From positions 248,001-312,000 of the forward strand of contig NZ_JAPDDS010000001.1 of the NCBI RefSeq assembly GCF_025950085.1: a stretch of 64,000 nt of DNA. The letters are read 5' to 3'. The notes beneath the pieces were generated by a model. That model saw only the letters and a program-made list of their open reading frames with translations. It made no database searches and was not told the origin of the DNA. Made by a program: the position numbers and the translations under genes. Every line of letters begins with the position of its first letter. Position 1 is the first letter of the stretch. Origin of the DNA: Luteolibacter flavescens (GTDB lineage: Bacteria; Verrucomicrobiota; Verrucomicrobiia; Verrucomicrobiales; Akkermansiaceae). Below, piece after piece: positions 41,411-49,902 of this stretch.

Positions 41411-42529
41411 ATGCGTGTTGATACTTACGGAGGACTACGTATCGTTGCTCAGGCATTCACTCTCTCAATCGTGCTCGGAACTTCCTACTTCGAACTGGCT
41501 CAGGCAATCTATAAGGCGACGAATTTCGATGATGTCGTCGATCTTCTCGTCGCGAAATTGCCGAGCCTCATCGGCACCGAAGAAGCGGTGATCAGCGGCA
41601 CCTCGCCGATCGCGGGTGTCTGCTCGGTCTTCGGCCACGGGCCGATGAAGAAGCTGGTGCAGGAGCGAACCGAGGTGATGAACCGCCTGATCGGCAGCCA
41701 CCCGATCATGAACCGGGTGGACTTCAACAACCCCGGCGACCTCGGCTTCGCGATGAGCGACTACGTCTCGCCCGAGGAATATCGGAATGCCGAATTCACG
41801 CGCCAGGTGTATGGCGACAAGGTCTCGGCCGATGTGATGTTCGGCCTGCTGGTCGCGGGTGTGCGGAGGAAGGCCTACCTGACCTGCTACTTTTCCACGG
41901 AAGGACTCAGCGTGCAGGCCCGCGAGCGATTCGATGCGATCCTGCTCACCGTGCGCGGCGTGCTCGACCGGCTTGAAGCCTACAATGTCGAGCGTGCGGT
42001 CCGGCAGCGGGTCTTCGGCGCCAGCGCACCCTTGGCTATATTCTTTCTCAATCAGTCCTCGGAGGTCTGCCCGCTCAATCACGCGGCGGTGACCTTTGCG
42101 GAATCCCACTGGCTTCCTGACGAAGCCGTGCGCCAACTCACCCCGGACCAGACTTCGAAAATCGATCTGGTCGTGGACGGTGCATGGATCAATCCGGTGA
42201 CCGCCGACTGGCGCGATGTCACCTTGGATCTCGGTGCTGGTGCATCCACGATCCATGCCCTGCCCAAACTCAGCGGCGAGGTCATCCTGATGATTCCCAT
42301 CGCCGGAAAGGACCCAAATGCCGAGGAGGCCGTGACCATTCTGACTCGCCGCCAGCGCGAGATCATGGACTGGATCGCGGAAGGAAAGACGAGTGCCGAG
42401 GCAGCCATCATCCTGGGCATCAGCCCGCGCACAGTGGAGAAGCACCTCGAAGCCGTCTTCCAGCGCCTCGGCGTGGAAAACCGGATCGCAGCAATGCGCC
42501 GCTACCTGGATCTCAAGCGCGGGATCTGA
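41411..42529 (+). CDS. LuxR-family transcriptional regulator
   Basis: A 372-residue regulator with a C-terminal LuxR helix-turn-helix at about residues 310-372: LTRRQREIMDWIAEGKTSAEAAIILGISPRTVEKHLEAVFQRLGV, with the invariant residues of the family. The N-terminal 300 residues are not an autoinducer domain I recognise; they might be a sensor domain of unknown ligand. No cognate kinase is nearby. The gene's end overlaps the stop of the convergent fucosyltransferase-like gene by 17 bp, and a terminator-like hairpin lies in its leader. Confidence 0.85.
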   Translation: MRVDTYGGLRIVAQAFTLSIVLGTSYFELAQAIYKATNFDDVVDLLVAKLPSLIGTEEAVISGTSPIAGVCSVFGHGPMKKLVQERTEVMNRLIGSHPIMNRVDFNNPGDLGFAMSDYVSPEEYRNAEFTRQVYGDKVSADVMFGLLVAGVRRKAYLTCYFSTEGLSVQARERFDAILLTVRGVLDRLEAYNVERAVRQRVFGASAPLAIFFLNQSSEVCPLNHAAVTFAESHWLPDEAVRQLTPDQTSKIDLVVDGAWINPVTADWRDVTLDLGAGASTIHALPKLSGEVILMIPIAGKDPNAEEAVTILTRRQREIMDWIAEGKTSAEAAIILGISPRTVEKHLEAVFQRLGVENRIAAMRRYLDLKRGI

Positions 42530-43418
42530 GCCGCTCGAGGGCGGCGCGGAATGCGGCGTCCTCGAAGTCCGCTTCCAGCCACCCCGGCAAGCGCGGGTGG
42601 CGGAAGGGCTCGTAGAGGCAGACATTCCCGCCAATCACCCCGCCGAGATAGCTGAAGGTGCTCTTCGCCACGAAGAGCACATCACTGCGGACGAAGTGGT
42701 GGAAGCTTTCGAAAACATCGTCGTCGAGGTGAAGCCGCACGCCGAGATCGGTGAAGGCCCGGAAGTCCTCCGGCTGACCCTGTGAAAAAAGCCGCACCAT
42801 GGCGCGGTCCGGACCGATGGCTGCCAGCACCCGCTTCAGCCGGGCAAGCACCAGATCGTCAGCGGTGAAGCGTTCGGAGAAGCGGCCAGTCGAGCCCACG
42901 TCGCCGCGCCGCATGTGAACGGCCACCTGCACCTTGCCATCATCGTAGCCGGATAGCTCCGGCTTGGCGGACAGGGAATACTTCGCACGGATCACTGGAG
43001 CGATTTCCGCCCACGCCTCGGGATGCTTGTCGGTGAGCTTGTGGCAGTGCGCGACGACATGCAGTCGCCGCGAACGGGCGAGGAAACGGTGCGGCTTCGG
43101 CACTGCAACGAGCGGATAGCCGCGCTGCTCGATCTCTGCGGCCGTCACTTCTCCAGCGCCCAGATTGAAGAAGTCCTCCCACGCCTGCGACCATGCAACA
43201 GGGCCTGTCCCGGCTGGGACATGGGCCACGTCGGCCACCGGGCTGTGGGCGTAGGTCAGGCCCTTCAGCTTTGCGCAGATCATCGCGGAAATCCGCGCGG
43301 AGATCTGCGCGCCACCGCCATCATCGCGGTCGCGGCAGGTGATGTAGCTGTCCTTCGGTCGCAGGAATGAGGGCAACGGCACGCGCGAAGATGGTCCTGA
43401 AGTCCCCGCCGCTGGCAA
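42513..43418 (-). CDS. Fucosyltransferase-like protein (GT11/GT23-type)
   Basis: A 301-residue protein. VHMRRGDVGSTGRF contains the HxRRxD motif used by alpha-1,2- and alpha-1,6-fucosyltransferases to bind GDP-fucose; LFSQGQPEDFRAF and AKSTFSYLGGVIGG correspond to the donor-binding region that follows. Therefore a fucose-type transfer to a glycan is the best guess. The start is uncertain; the conserved part begins around residue 19. It is the third gene of a minus-strand operon with a methyltransferase (12-bp gap) and a small hypothetical gene. Confidence 0.75.
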   Translation of the reverse strand: MPAAGTSGPSSRVPLPSFLRPKDSYITCRDRDDGGGAQISARISAMICAKLKGLTYAHSPVADVAHVPAGTGPVAWSQAWEDFFNLGAGEVTAAEIEQRGYPLVAVPKPHRFLARSRRLHVVAHCHKLTDKHPEAWAEIAPVIRAKYSLSAKPELSGYDDGKVQVAVHMRRGDVGSTGRFSERFTADDLVLARLKRVLAAIGPDRAMVRLFSQGQPEDFRAFTDLGVRLHLDDDVFESFHHFVRSDVLFVAKSTFSYLGGVIGGNVCLYEPFRHPRLPGWLEADFEDAAFRAALERLRSRA

Positions 43419-43430
43419 CCCCGAAAGCCA

Positions 43431-44195
43431 TCATGGCCGCTCGAAGACCAGCAGGTGCTGCCACGGCAAGGGCCGCAGGTTTCCCGCGAAGCGGAATCCC
43501 GCGCTCTCGAATTCCAGCCTGGCCTGAGCCTCTGTCATCTTGTGCAGCGGCTTGATCGGCACGAGCGGATCTTCCCCGCGGAACTCCACCAGAAAGATCC
43601 TTCCACCGGGCTTCAATGCGTGGCGGAGCGAAGCCAGCATTTCCCGTGGGTGGGAAAACTCGTGGTAGGCATCCACCATCAGCGCGGCATCCAGCGATGC
43701 GGCGGGCAGCTTGAGATCATCGATTTCCCCGAGGTGGGGGTCGACGTTGGTCACGCCCAGTTCCTCCGACTTTTCCCGCAGGAAATCGAGCATCTCCGGC
43801 TGGATGTCGATGGCGACGACCTTGCCCTGCGGGACCTTGGACGAAATACGAAAGCTATAGTAGCCGGAGCCGGCACCGATGTCCGCGATCACCGCGTCCG
43901 GGGCGAGTTCGATGGCGGCGATCGCCTTGGCCGGTGCCTCTTCCTGCTCGCGCTCGGTCCGCTCCAGCCAGCCGATGGCGGGGTGGCCCATCACCTTCGA
44001 GATCTCCCGACCGTGGAAGAATTTGCCGATGCCATCCGGTGAGGCGGGGCCGGTGGTGTAGGGGACGTCCTTCAGCTCCGCGGGAGTCGGGGAAAGAGCC
44101 GGCTGTTGCTTTGTTTCCTCCACACTCCGCAGCCAGGCCCATGCTGAGGCCGCGGCGATGCAGAGGATGACGAACAAGGGAACGAGACGAGCCAT
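43431..44195 (-). CDS. Class I SAM-dependent methyltransferase with N-terminal signal/anchor
   Basis: A 254-residue protein. Residues 1-20 form a signal peptide or membrane anchor (LVPLFVILCIAAASAWAWL); the remainder has a class I methyltransferase core with ADIGAGSGYYSFRIS (motif I), VVAIDIQPEMLDFL (motif II) and LKPGGRIFLVEFRGE. A methyltransferase behind a signal sequence is unusual but is a known form in Verrucomicrobiota/Planctomycetota. Substrate unknown. It is 15 bp after the hypothetical gene and 12 bp before the fucosyltransferase-like gene. Confidence 0.82.
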   Translation of the reverse strand: MARLVPLFVILCIAAASAWAWLRSVEETKQQPALSPTPAELKDVPYTTGPASPDGIGKFFHGREISKVMGHPAIGWLERTEREQEEAPAKAIAAIELAPDAVIADIGAGSGYYSFRISSKVPQGKVVAIDIQPEMLDFLREKSEELGVTNVDPHLGEIDDLKLPAASLDAALMVDAYHEFSHPREMLASLRHALKPGGRIFLVEFRGEDPLVPIKPLHKMTEAQARLEFESAGFRFAGNLRPLPWQHLLVFERP

Positions 44196-44210
44196 GGCAA
44201 GGAATGCGAT

Positions 44211-44633
44211 CTATGCGTGATTCCGGATCTGCTGGATCTCACCGGCAATCCCCAGCGCCAGATCGCTGGCGTGACCGCCCAACCGATCCAGCCCGGACGT
44301 GTCGCCAAATCCGAGAAGCGAGATCGCCCGCGTCATCGGATGCTTCTCCAGGAAGGCCTCGATCTCCTCGCGGGTGGCGAAAGCAAAAAGCCCCGCGTAG
44401 AAGAGTGGCTTAGGATCCCGCAGGACGTTCTTCCGGTAGTGCGTCAGGAAAAGGGCCATCCAGCAGGATTTCTCCAGTCGCTCCGGATCGGACTCATGCA
44501 GGCGGGTGATCCATGACGCGGCGGTGTCCTTCAGTTGCCCATGCACGATCCAGCTCTGGTTGACGCGCTGGACCTTCAGCAGCTCCATTTCGGCCTCCTC
44601 CGAGAGCGGAGCGGGCTTGGCTAGGGATGACAT
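44211..44633 (-). CDS. Hypothetical helical protein, 140 residues
   Basis: A soluble, mostly helical protein not recognised. The start MSSLAKPAPLSEE at 44633 was chosen because upstream residues are poorly plausible and would overlap the promoter of the divergent NdpA-type gene. Visible stretches: VNQSWIVHGQLKDTAASWITRL, LFLTHYRKNVLRDPKPLFYAGLFAFATREEIEAFLEKHP. It opens a three-gene minus-strand operon with the methyltransferase and the fucosyltransferase-like genes. No function can be suggested. Confidence 0.6.
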   Translation of the reverse strand: MSSLAKPAPLSEEAEMELLKVQRVNQSWIVHGQLKDTAASWITRLHESDPERLEKSCWMALFLTHYRKNVLRDPKPLFYAGLFAFATREEIEAFLEKHPMTRAISLLGFGDTSGLDRLGGHASDLALGIAGEIQQIRNHA

Positions 44634-44739
44634 CGACGACTTTTTCGAGGTTGGAACGCCGCGGACCATAGCATCCGTGGCGAGGCATTCAACCGGTCCT
44701 TGCGCCCCGGGCGGCGGCTCACTAGCCTCCGCGCCCCGC

Positions 44740-45861
44740 ATGTCCGCCAAGATCCGCTTCACTTCCGCCTCCGCCTCCCGGCTCGTCCTCGCGAAAATCG
44801 GCCACCCGCAGCGCGAGGAGCCGCTGCAGACATCGAAGCAGGTCTATCCCATCGAGGAGGCTGACCGCAGCACGCTCACGTCCCTTTTCCTCAAGCCCTT
44901 CAAGAGCCTGGCGGGCTATCGCTTCCACCACCACTCGTCGCTCGACCAGCACGAGATGAATGCCTGCGCAAAAGCGATCTTCGAGGACCCGGAGAAGCTG
45001 CTGGAAAAGGGCTGCGACATCGCGAAGCGACTCTACACGAAGTCCAATCACCCGAACATCAAGTCCGGCGACCTCTGCATCTCGTGGATCGACGATCTGG
45101 AGGTGGATGGCAATCCAGTGACCGGCATCTGCATCCTGAAATCGGAGAGCGTGGTGCCATTCCTCAGCATTTCCACCAAGGACGGCGACCTCCAACTCCA
45201 CACCGAGCATGGAATCAATCCGGAGAAGATCGACAAGGGCTGCCTCATCCTCAATCACCACCCGAACAAGGGATTCCTCGTGCTGACCTTTGATCGCACG
45301 GGCTCCGACTCCCGGTTCTGGGTGCGCGATTTCCTCGGCGTGGTGGCCGTGACCGACAGCCCCTTCCTCACGAACAAGTTCACGGACATGGCCGTGGCAT
45401 TCGTGAAGCAGGAGGAGAAGGCCAAGAAGGAGGCGAAAAAGGAGCAGGAGAGCAGCGCCGAGGAATCCGGCCCGCCGATCGACGACACGCCGCCATGGGA
45501 AACCACCACCGCGGCCAAGGACGCGCTTTCCTACTTCGAGGAGAAGGAGCAGTTCAGCCTCCAGGAATTCGAAGAGCAGGTGCTACGGACGCCGGAGGCC
45601 GTGGAGAAATTCCGCGAGCACAAGGCGAAGGTCGAGGAAGAGCAGGGCCAGCGCTTCGACGACAAATTCGAGATTTCCAAGAAGGACGTCACCAAGGCGA
45701 AGAAGCGCATCGGCACCGTGGTCAAACTCGACACGGGCGTGGAGATCCACGTGAAGCCGACCTTCGCCGAGCAATCCGACGCGGTGATGGAACGCGGCTT
45801 CGACGAGGAGAAGGGGAAGAAGTTCATCAAGGTCTACTTCAACGAGGAAGTGGGCCGCTGA
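44740..45861 (+). CDS. Nucleoid-associated protein (NdpA/YejK type)
   Basis: A 373-residue protein whose family is defined by YejK/NdpA of E. coli, which binds nucleoid DNA. Signature parts: FKSLAGYRFHHHSSLDQHEMN, IAKRLYTKSNHPNIKSGDLC and EKIDKGCLILNHH. A Glu/Lys-rich insertion (residues 220-250) separates two halves. The start at 44740 (MSAKIRFTSASASRL) is the ATG closest to the conserved region. It is divergent from the hypothetical gene by 106 bp and ends in a dense palindrome shared with the convergent RhlE gene. Confidence 0.75.
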   Translation: MSAKIRFTSASASRLVLAKIGHPQREEPLQTSKQVYPIEEADRSTLTSLFLKPFKSLAGYRFHHHSSLDQHEMNACAKAIFEDPEKLLEKGCDIAKRLYTKSNHPNIKSGDLCISWIDDLEVDGNPVTGICILKSESVVPFLSISTKDGDLQLHTEHGINPEKIDKGCLILNHHPNKGFLVLTFDRTGSDSRFWVRDFLGVVAVTDSPFLTNKFTDMAVAFVKQEEKAKKEAKKEQESSAEESGPPIDDTPPWETTTAAKDALSYFEEKEQFSLQEFEEQVLRTPEAVEKFREHKAKVEEEQGQRFDDKFEISKKDVTKAKKRIGTVVKLDTGVEIHVKPTFAEQSDAVMERGFDEEKGKKFIKVYFNEEVGR

Positions 45862-45882
45862 CCTCCGCCCCGGCGGACCACA

Positions 45883-45947
45883 AGGGGTGTCGACCTCCGG
45901 TCGACACGGCGTGAACGGAACCGTTCACGCCGCACCCCTCATGGGGT
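45883..45947. repeat. Compound palindrome (three-way-junction shape) between convergent genes
   Basis: TGTCGACC (45888-45895) pairs with GGTCGACA (45899-45906); CGGCGTGAACGG (45907-45918) pairs perfectly with CCGTTCACGCCG (45921-45932), loop AA. AGGGGTG (45883-45889) and CACCCCT (45933-45939) could close the whole structure, and ACCCC/GGGGT form a further hairpin 45934-45947. It sits between the NdpA-type and RhlE-like genes and may act as a bidirectional terminator or be a REP-like repeat. Confidence 0.75.
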
Positions 45948-45960
45948 CTGCGGGACGATC

Positions 45961-47295
45961 TTATCTCCCGCGCGGACCGCGCCGGCGACGGCTAGTCCGC
46001 TTCGCGGCCGTGGCTTCGCCTTGTGGGCGGCCTTGGCCTTGCTGCTGTCCGCCTCCGCCGCCACCACCTTGACGGCGGGGCTGCTTCTGCGCCTGAACGA
46101 CACTGCCACGGGCTCCGCGCTGGTAGCGCTCCATGAGCGACTCGGCGTGCCAGTGGTGATCGTTCCAGTGCGGGACGGGCATGCGGATGATCTTCTCGAT
46201 GTCCCGCAGGTAATCGAACTCCTCCTCGGAGCAGAAGGATACCGAGCGGCCGTCTGCACCCGCTCGACCGGTCCGGCCGATGCGGTGCACATAAGCTTCC
46301 GGCTCATTGGGCAGGTCGTAATTCACGACCAGCCCCACGTCCTTCACGTCCACGCCGCGCGCAGCTACATCGGTGGCGACGAGCACGGGCGTGAGACCCT
46401 TGCGGAAGCGCTCCAGCGCCTTTTCGCGCTGTGCCTGCGACTTGTTGCCGTGGATGGCATCGGCTTGGAAGCCAGCGGCGGTCAGGCCCTTCGCCAGCTT
46501 GTTGGCACCGTGCTTGGTGCGGCTGAAGACGATGGTGAGCTTCGATTCGCCGGCCTCGGATTGATCCTTCAGCAGCACCTCGAGGAGGTAGCGTTTGTGC
46601 TCCTTCTGGATGAAGGCGACCTTTTGCTCGATCCTCTCCGCGGTGGTGGTCTGTGGCGTAATGCTGACCTTCGCGGGGTTCTTCAGAATCGTCTCGGCGA
46701 GCTGCACGATATTCGGCGCGAGCGTGGCGGAGAAGAAGAGCGACTGGCGCTGCTGCGGGATCATCGCGACGATCTTCTTCACATCGCGGAGGAAACCCAT
46801 GTCGAGCATGCGGTCCACCTCATCCAGCACGAAGAACTCGACCCCGGAAAGGTCGAGATGCTTCTGCTCGATCAGGTCCAGCAGGCGGCCGGGCGTGGCG
46901 ACGAGGACATCCACACCGGTGCGCATGGCGGCGACCTGGGGATTCTGGCCGACGCCACCGTAGATCATCGTCTGGCGGAAGCGGACGTGGCGACCGTAGG
47001 TGGTGAAGCTCTTCGCCACCTGAACGGCGAGTTCACGGGTCGGAGCCAGCACCAGCGTGCGGGCGGTCTTCGGCTTCAGCGGGCGTGGATTCTCGTGAAG
47101 GGCATTCAGGATCGGCAGCGCGAAGCTGGCGGTCTTGCCGGTGCCCGTCTGCGCGCAGCCGAGGAGATCGCGACCTTCCAGAAGAAGAGGGATCGCCTGT
47201 GCCTGGATCGGCGAAGGGACGGAGTATTCCAATTCGCGCAGGGCGCGATGAAGGGGCGCGGCCAGTGGCAACGCCTCGAATGTATTCGGGGTCAT
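45961..47295 (-). CDS. rhlE: DEAD-box RNA helicase, RhlE-like, with DEVD motif
   Basis: A 444-residue RNA helicase. Motif I AQTGTGKT (K54), Ia PTRELA, Walker B as DEVD (158-161) in place of DEAD, motif III SAT, motif VI HRIGRTGR are visible. The C-terminal tail is rich in Gly, Gln, Arg and Lys (SVVQAQKQPRRQ then GGGGGGGQQQ), as in RhlE/CsdA proteins that act in ribosome assembly or RNA decay in the cold. The DEVD form still keeps the catalytic Asp-Glu and the last Asp. It ends 14 bp inside the left edge of a compound palindrome. Confidence 0.92.
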   Translation of the reverse strand: MTPNTFEALPLAAPLHRALRELEYSVPSPIQAQAIPLLLEGRDLLGCAQTGTGKTASFALPILNALHENPRPLKPKTARTLVLAPTRELAVQVAKSFTTYGRHVRFRQTMIYGGVGQNPQVAAMRTGVDVLVATPGRLLDLIEQKHLDLSGVEFFVLDEVDRMLDMGFLRDVKKIVAMIPQQRQSLFFSATLAPNIVQLAETILKNPAKVSITPQTTTAERIEQKVAFIQKEHKRYLLEVLLKDQSEAGESKLTIVFSRTKHGANKLAKGLTAAGFQADAIHGNKSQAQREKALERFRKGLTPVLVATDVAARGVDVKDVGLVVNYDLPNEPEAYVHRIGRTGRAGADGRSVSFCSEEEFDYLRDIEKIIRMPVPHWNDHHWHAESLMERYQRGARGSVVQAQKQPRRQGGGGGGGQQQGQGRPQGEATAAKRTSRRRRGPRGR

Positions 47296-47526
47296 TTAAG
47301 TGGGCCTGCCTGCGCGGACTGTCCGGGCGGCTGGCGGATTCGATGAGCATTCAGGGATCCCCGAACCATCTCTCATCGATGAAGACCGGAAAAGGGCTGG
47401 AGCCGGAATGACTCCGCGTCGGCAACGGCCAACGGCGCGGATTCCTAGCAGGAAATCCCGAACTGGCAAGCAGAAGCGGCGGGAGCGATGATTCACCCCC
47501 GCCGCCATAAATCATTTTCGCCACGC

Positions 47527-48750
47527 TCAGGCCACCACGAAACCCGCAGCCTGCTCCGGCGTGAGCTCGATGAATTGCCACGGAAGGCCGTGCACGTTCA
47601 GGTCGGCCATGAAGGCATCGGGATCGTGCTGCTCCATGTTCCAGACGCCCGGCTTCTTCCAGTCACCGGCGAGCATTTGCTTCGCGCCGATCATGGCGGG
47701 CACGCCGGTGGTGTAGCTGATCGCCTGGCTACCGACCTCGCGGAAGCACTCCTCGTGGTCGCAGATGTTGTAGATGTAGATCGCCTTCGGCTTGCCATCC
47801 TTCAGGCCGGTGATGACGTTGCCGATGCAGGTGCGGCCCTTGGTGGTGACACCGAGGTCGCCGGGATTTGGCAGCACCGCCTTGAGGAACTGCAGCGGGA
47901 TGATCTCCACGCCGTTGTAGGTCACCGGGTCGATGCGGGTCATGCCGACGTTCTGGAGCACTTCGAGGTGCTTCAGGTAGTTCGGCGAAAAGCTCATCCA
48001 GAACTGCGCGCGCTTGATCGTCGGGATGTGCTTCACGAGGGACTCGAGTTCCTCGTGATACATGCGGTAGATCTCGTAGGTGCCCACGCCTTCCGGGCAG
48101 GTGAATGCCTGATGCTTCGACATCGGCGCGGTCTCGACGAATGCGCCATCCTCCCAGTGACGGCACTCGGCGGTGACCTCGCGGATATTGATCTCCGGAT
48201 TGAAATTCGTGGCGAAAGCGTGGCCGTGGTTGCCGCCATTCACGTCGATGATGTCCAGCGTGTGGATTTCGTCGAAGTGATGCTTCAGCGCCCAGGCGGT
48301 GAAGACGTTCGTGACACCGGGGTCGAAGCCGGAGCCGAGCAGGGCGGAGAGACCCGCCTTCTCGAACTTCTCCTGGTAGGCCCACTGCCAGGAGTATTCG
48401 AATTTTGCGACGTCCTTCGGCTCGTAGTTCGCGGTGTCCAGGTAATCCACGCCGGCTTCCAGGCAGGCATCCATGATCGCGAGGTCCTGATAGGGCAGGG
48501 CCACATTGATGACGAGGGTCGCGCCGGTCTGTCGGATGAGGGCGACGGTCTGGGCCGGATCATCCGCGTCCACCTGGGCGGTGGCGATTTCCCGGCCGGT
48601 GCGGGCTTTCACGGACTCGGCGATGGCGTCGCACTTCGACTTCGTGCGGGAGGCGAGGGTGATTTCGCCGAAAACCTCGGGGACCATGGCGCACTTGTGG
48701 GCGACGACGCTGCCGACTCCGCCGGCTCCGATGAGAAGGACCTTGTTCAT
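47527..48750 (-). CDS. Saccharopine dehydrogenase family, probable carboxynorspermidine synthase
   Basis: A 407-residue oxidoreductase. The N-terminal Rossmann motif is MNKVLLIGAGGVGSVVAHK; DTANYEPKDVAKF and GSGFDPGVTNVFTAWA are conserved in Lys1/carboxynorspermidine synthase enzymes, and the C-terminal NVHGLPWQFIEL fits those more than saccharopine dehydrogenase of lysine synthesis. This enzyme makes carboxynorspermidine from putrescine-type substrate and aspartate semialdehyde; the decarboxylase NspC is not in this window. The start at 48750 is the only Rossmann-proximal ATG. Reading of substrate is inference. Confidence 0.85.
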   Translation of the reverse strand: MNKVLLIGAGGVGSVVAHKCAMVPEVFGEITLASRTKSKCDAIAESVKARTGREIATAQVDADDPAQTVALIRQTGATLVINVALPYQDLAIMDACLEAGVDYLDTANYEPKDVAKFEYSWQWAYQEKFEKAGLSALLGSGFDPGVTNVFTAWALKHHFDEIHTLDIIDVNGGNHGHAFATNFNPEINIREVTAECRHWEDGAFVETAPMSKHQAFTCPEGVGTYEIYRMYHEELESLVKHIPTIKRAQFWMSFSPNYLKHLEVLQNVGMTRIDPVTYNGVEIIPLQFLKAVLPNPGDLGVTTKGRTCIGNVITGLKDGKPKAIYIYNICDHEECFREVGSQAISYTTGVPAMIGAKQMLAGDWKKPGVWNMEQHDPDAFMADLNVHGLPWQFIELTPEQAAGFVVA

Positions 48751-48890
48751 GGAAATGGTGGAGGAAGGGGTGGGGGAAAGCGGCCCGGCGTGCAAGGAAT
48801 TCCGCGTGGAGGAATCGCCCCGGCAGAAACCCGCCACCCGCCGCAAGATTTTAGAGACAAACCGGCGGGCGAAGGGCATTTTTACAGCGA

Positions 48891-49421
48891 ATGAAGTCGT
48901 GTGCCTCTGCGGAATGGAAAGCTTGGCTGGCCGAGTGTGGCCCCCGGCTGCTCCTTTTTGCACGCGGCTGGGCCCCGAGCCGTGAGGATGCCGAGGATCT
49001 GGTGCAGGAAGCCATCGTCCGCCTGTGGAATTACCAGCAGGACAAGGGCGGCGGTGTGCCGGACCTGCCGCTGGCATTTTCCACCATCCGCTTCTGCGGG
49101 CTGAATCACCACCGGTCCGAGAGTCGCCGCCGGAAGCGGGAGGAGTCGATCATTTACCTGAACGATTTCACCGATGTCTGGCTCGATCCCTCGATGGAGG
49201 ACGATGAGGACGCCGTGCGTCTGCGCGACGCTGTCCAAGAGCTAAGCCCGAAGCTCCGCGAGGTGGTCACGATGAAAATCTGGGGTGGTCTCACCTTCGC
49301 GGAGATCTCCGAAGCCCTTGCAATTTCCCAAAACACCGCTGCGTCGCGCTACCGCTACGCGCTCGAACAACTGGCGCAGGACATGCGCCGACTGAAGGAA
49401 GAACGCCATGGAATCGCCTGA
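48891..49421 (+). CDS. ECF-type RNA polymerase sigma factor
   Basis: A 176-residue sigma factor with a sigma70 region 2 (SREDAEDLVQEAIVRLWNY), and a region 4 helix-turn-helix (LSPKLREVVTMKIWGGLTFAEISEALAISQNTAASRYRYALEQL). The start at 48891 (ATG) begins the family domain. It heads an operon: its stop overlaps the next gene by 14 nt, which is a candidate anti-sigma factor, followed by a PDZ protein after 3 nt. The gene lies divergent from the saccharopine-dehydrogenase-family gene by 140 bp. Confidence 0.93.
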   Translation: MKSCASAEWKAWLAECGPRLLLFARGWAPSREDAEDLVQEAIVRLWNYQQDKGGGVPDLPLAFSTIRFCGLNHHRSESRRRKREESIIYLNDFTDVWLDPSMEDDEDAVRLRDAVQELSPKLREVVTMKIWGGLTFAEISEALAISQNTAASRYRYALEQLAQDMRRLKEERHGIA

Positions 49422-49899
49422 AGATATCGAAAAGGCGCTCGCCCGTTTGATGCCGTCCGCAATCAGCGAGAAGGGCCAACGGTCGATGGATGACCTGATC
49501 GACAGCCTCGCCGCCGGAGAGGTGGTCGAGGTAGAGGGGTTGCCCGCGCAAAAGCTGAGCCGCCCGTATTGGTCGTGGTTCGGTGGAATCGGGGCCGCTG
49601 CTGCTGCGGTGATCGTCGCGATGAGCCTGCCACAGGGCGGATCTCCGATGGTCGCTGACAATACCCAGACGCCGGCGACCCCCTCCACGAACGGCGATCT
49701 CGTCCTGATCGGCTCCACGGAAGTCGTGGAAGATGCCGTGCCGGAAGACTGGATGTCCGAGACCGACGGCGTGCCGCACCGCGCCTGGCGCGTCCGGGTG
49801 GTCGATCAAGAGCGTCTGCGCGATGTCCAAACCGGCTACGAAGTCCTCGTTTCCCATCCCCGGGAAGAAGTCCGGCTGATGCCTGTCACCTCATTCTGA
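49408..49899 (+). CDS. Candidate anti-sigma factor, single-pass membrane protein
   Basis: A 163-residue protein with a soluble N-terminal half (residues 1-52), one transmembrane helix (WFGGIGAAAAAVIVAMSL, about 57-74), and a periplasmic C-terminus of about 85 residues. It has no zinc motif (HxxxCxxC), so it is not a ZAS type; the assignment rests on its position overlapping an ECF sigma gene and on its single-helix topology. The periplasmic part may sense the envelope. Translation is coupled to the sigma gene (14-nt overlap) and to the PDZ gene (3-nt gap). Confidence 0.65.
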   Translation: MESPEDIEKALARLMPSAISEKGQRSMDDLIDSLAAGEVVEVEGLPAQKLSRPYWSWFGGIGAAAAAVIVAMSLPQGGSPMVADNTQTPATPSTNGDLVLIGSTEVVEDAVPEDWMSETDGVPHRAWRVRVVDQERLRDVQTGYEVLVSHPREEVRLMPVTSF

Positions 49900-49902
49900 T
49901 TT

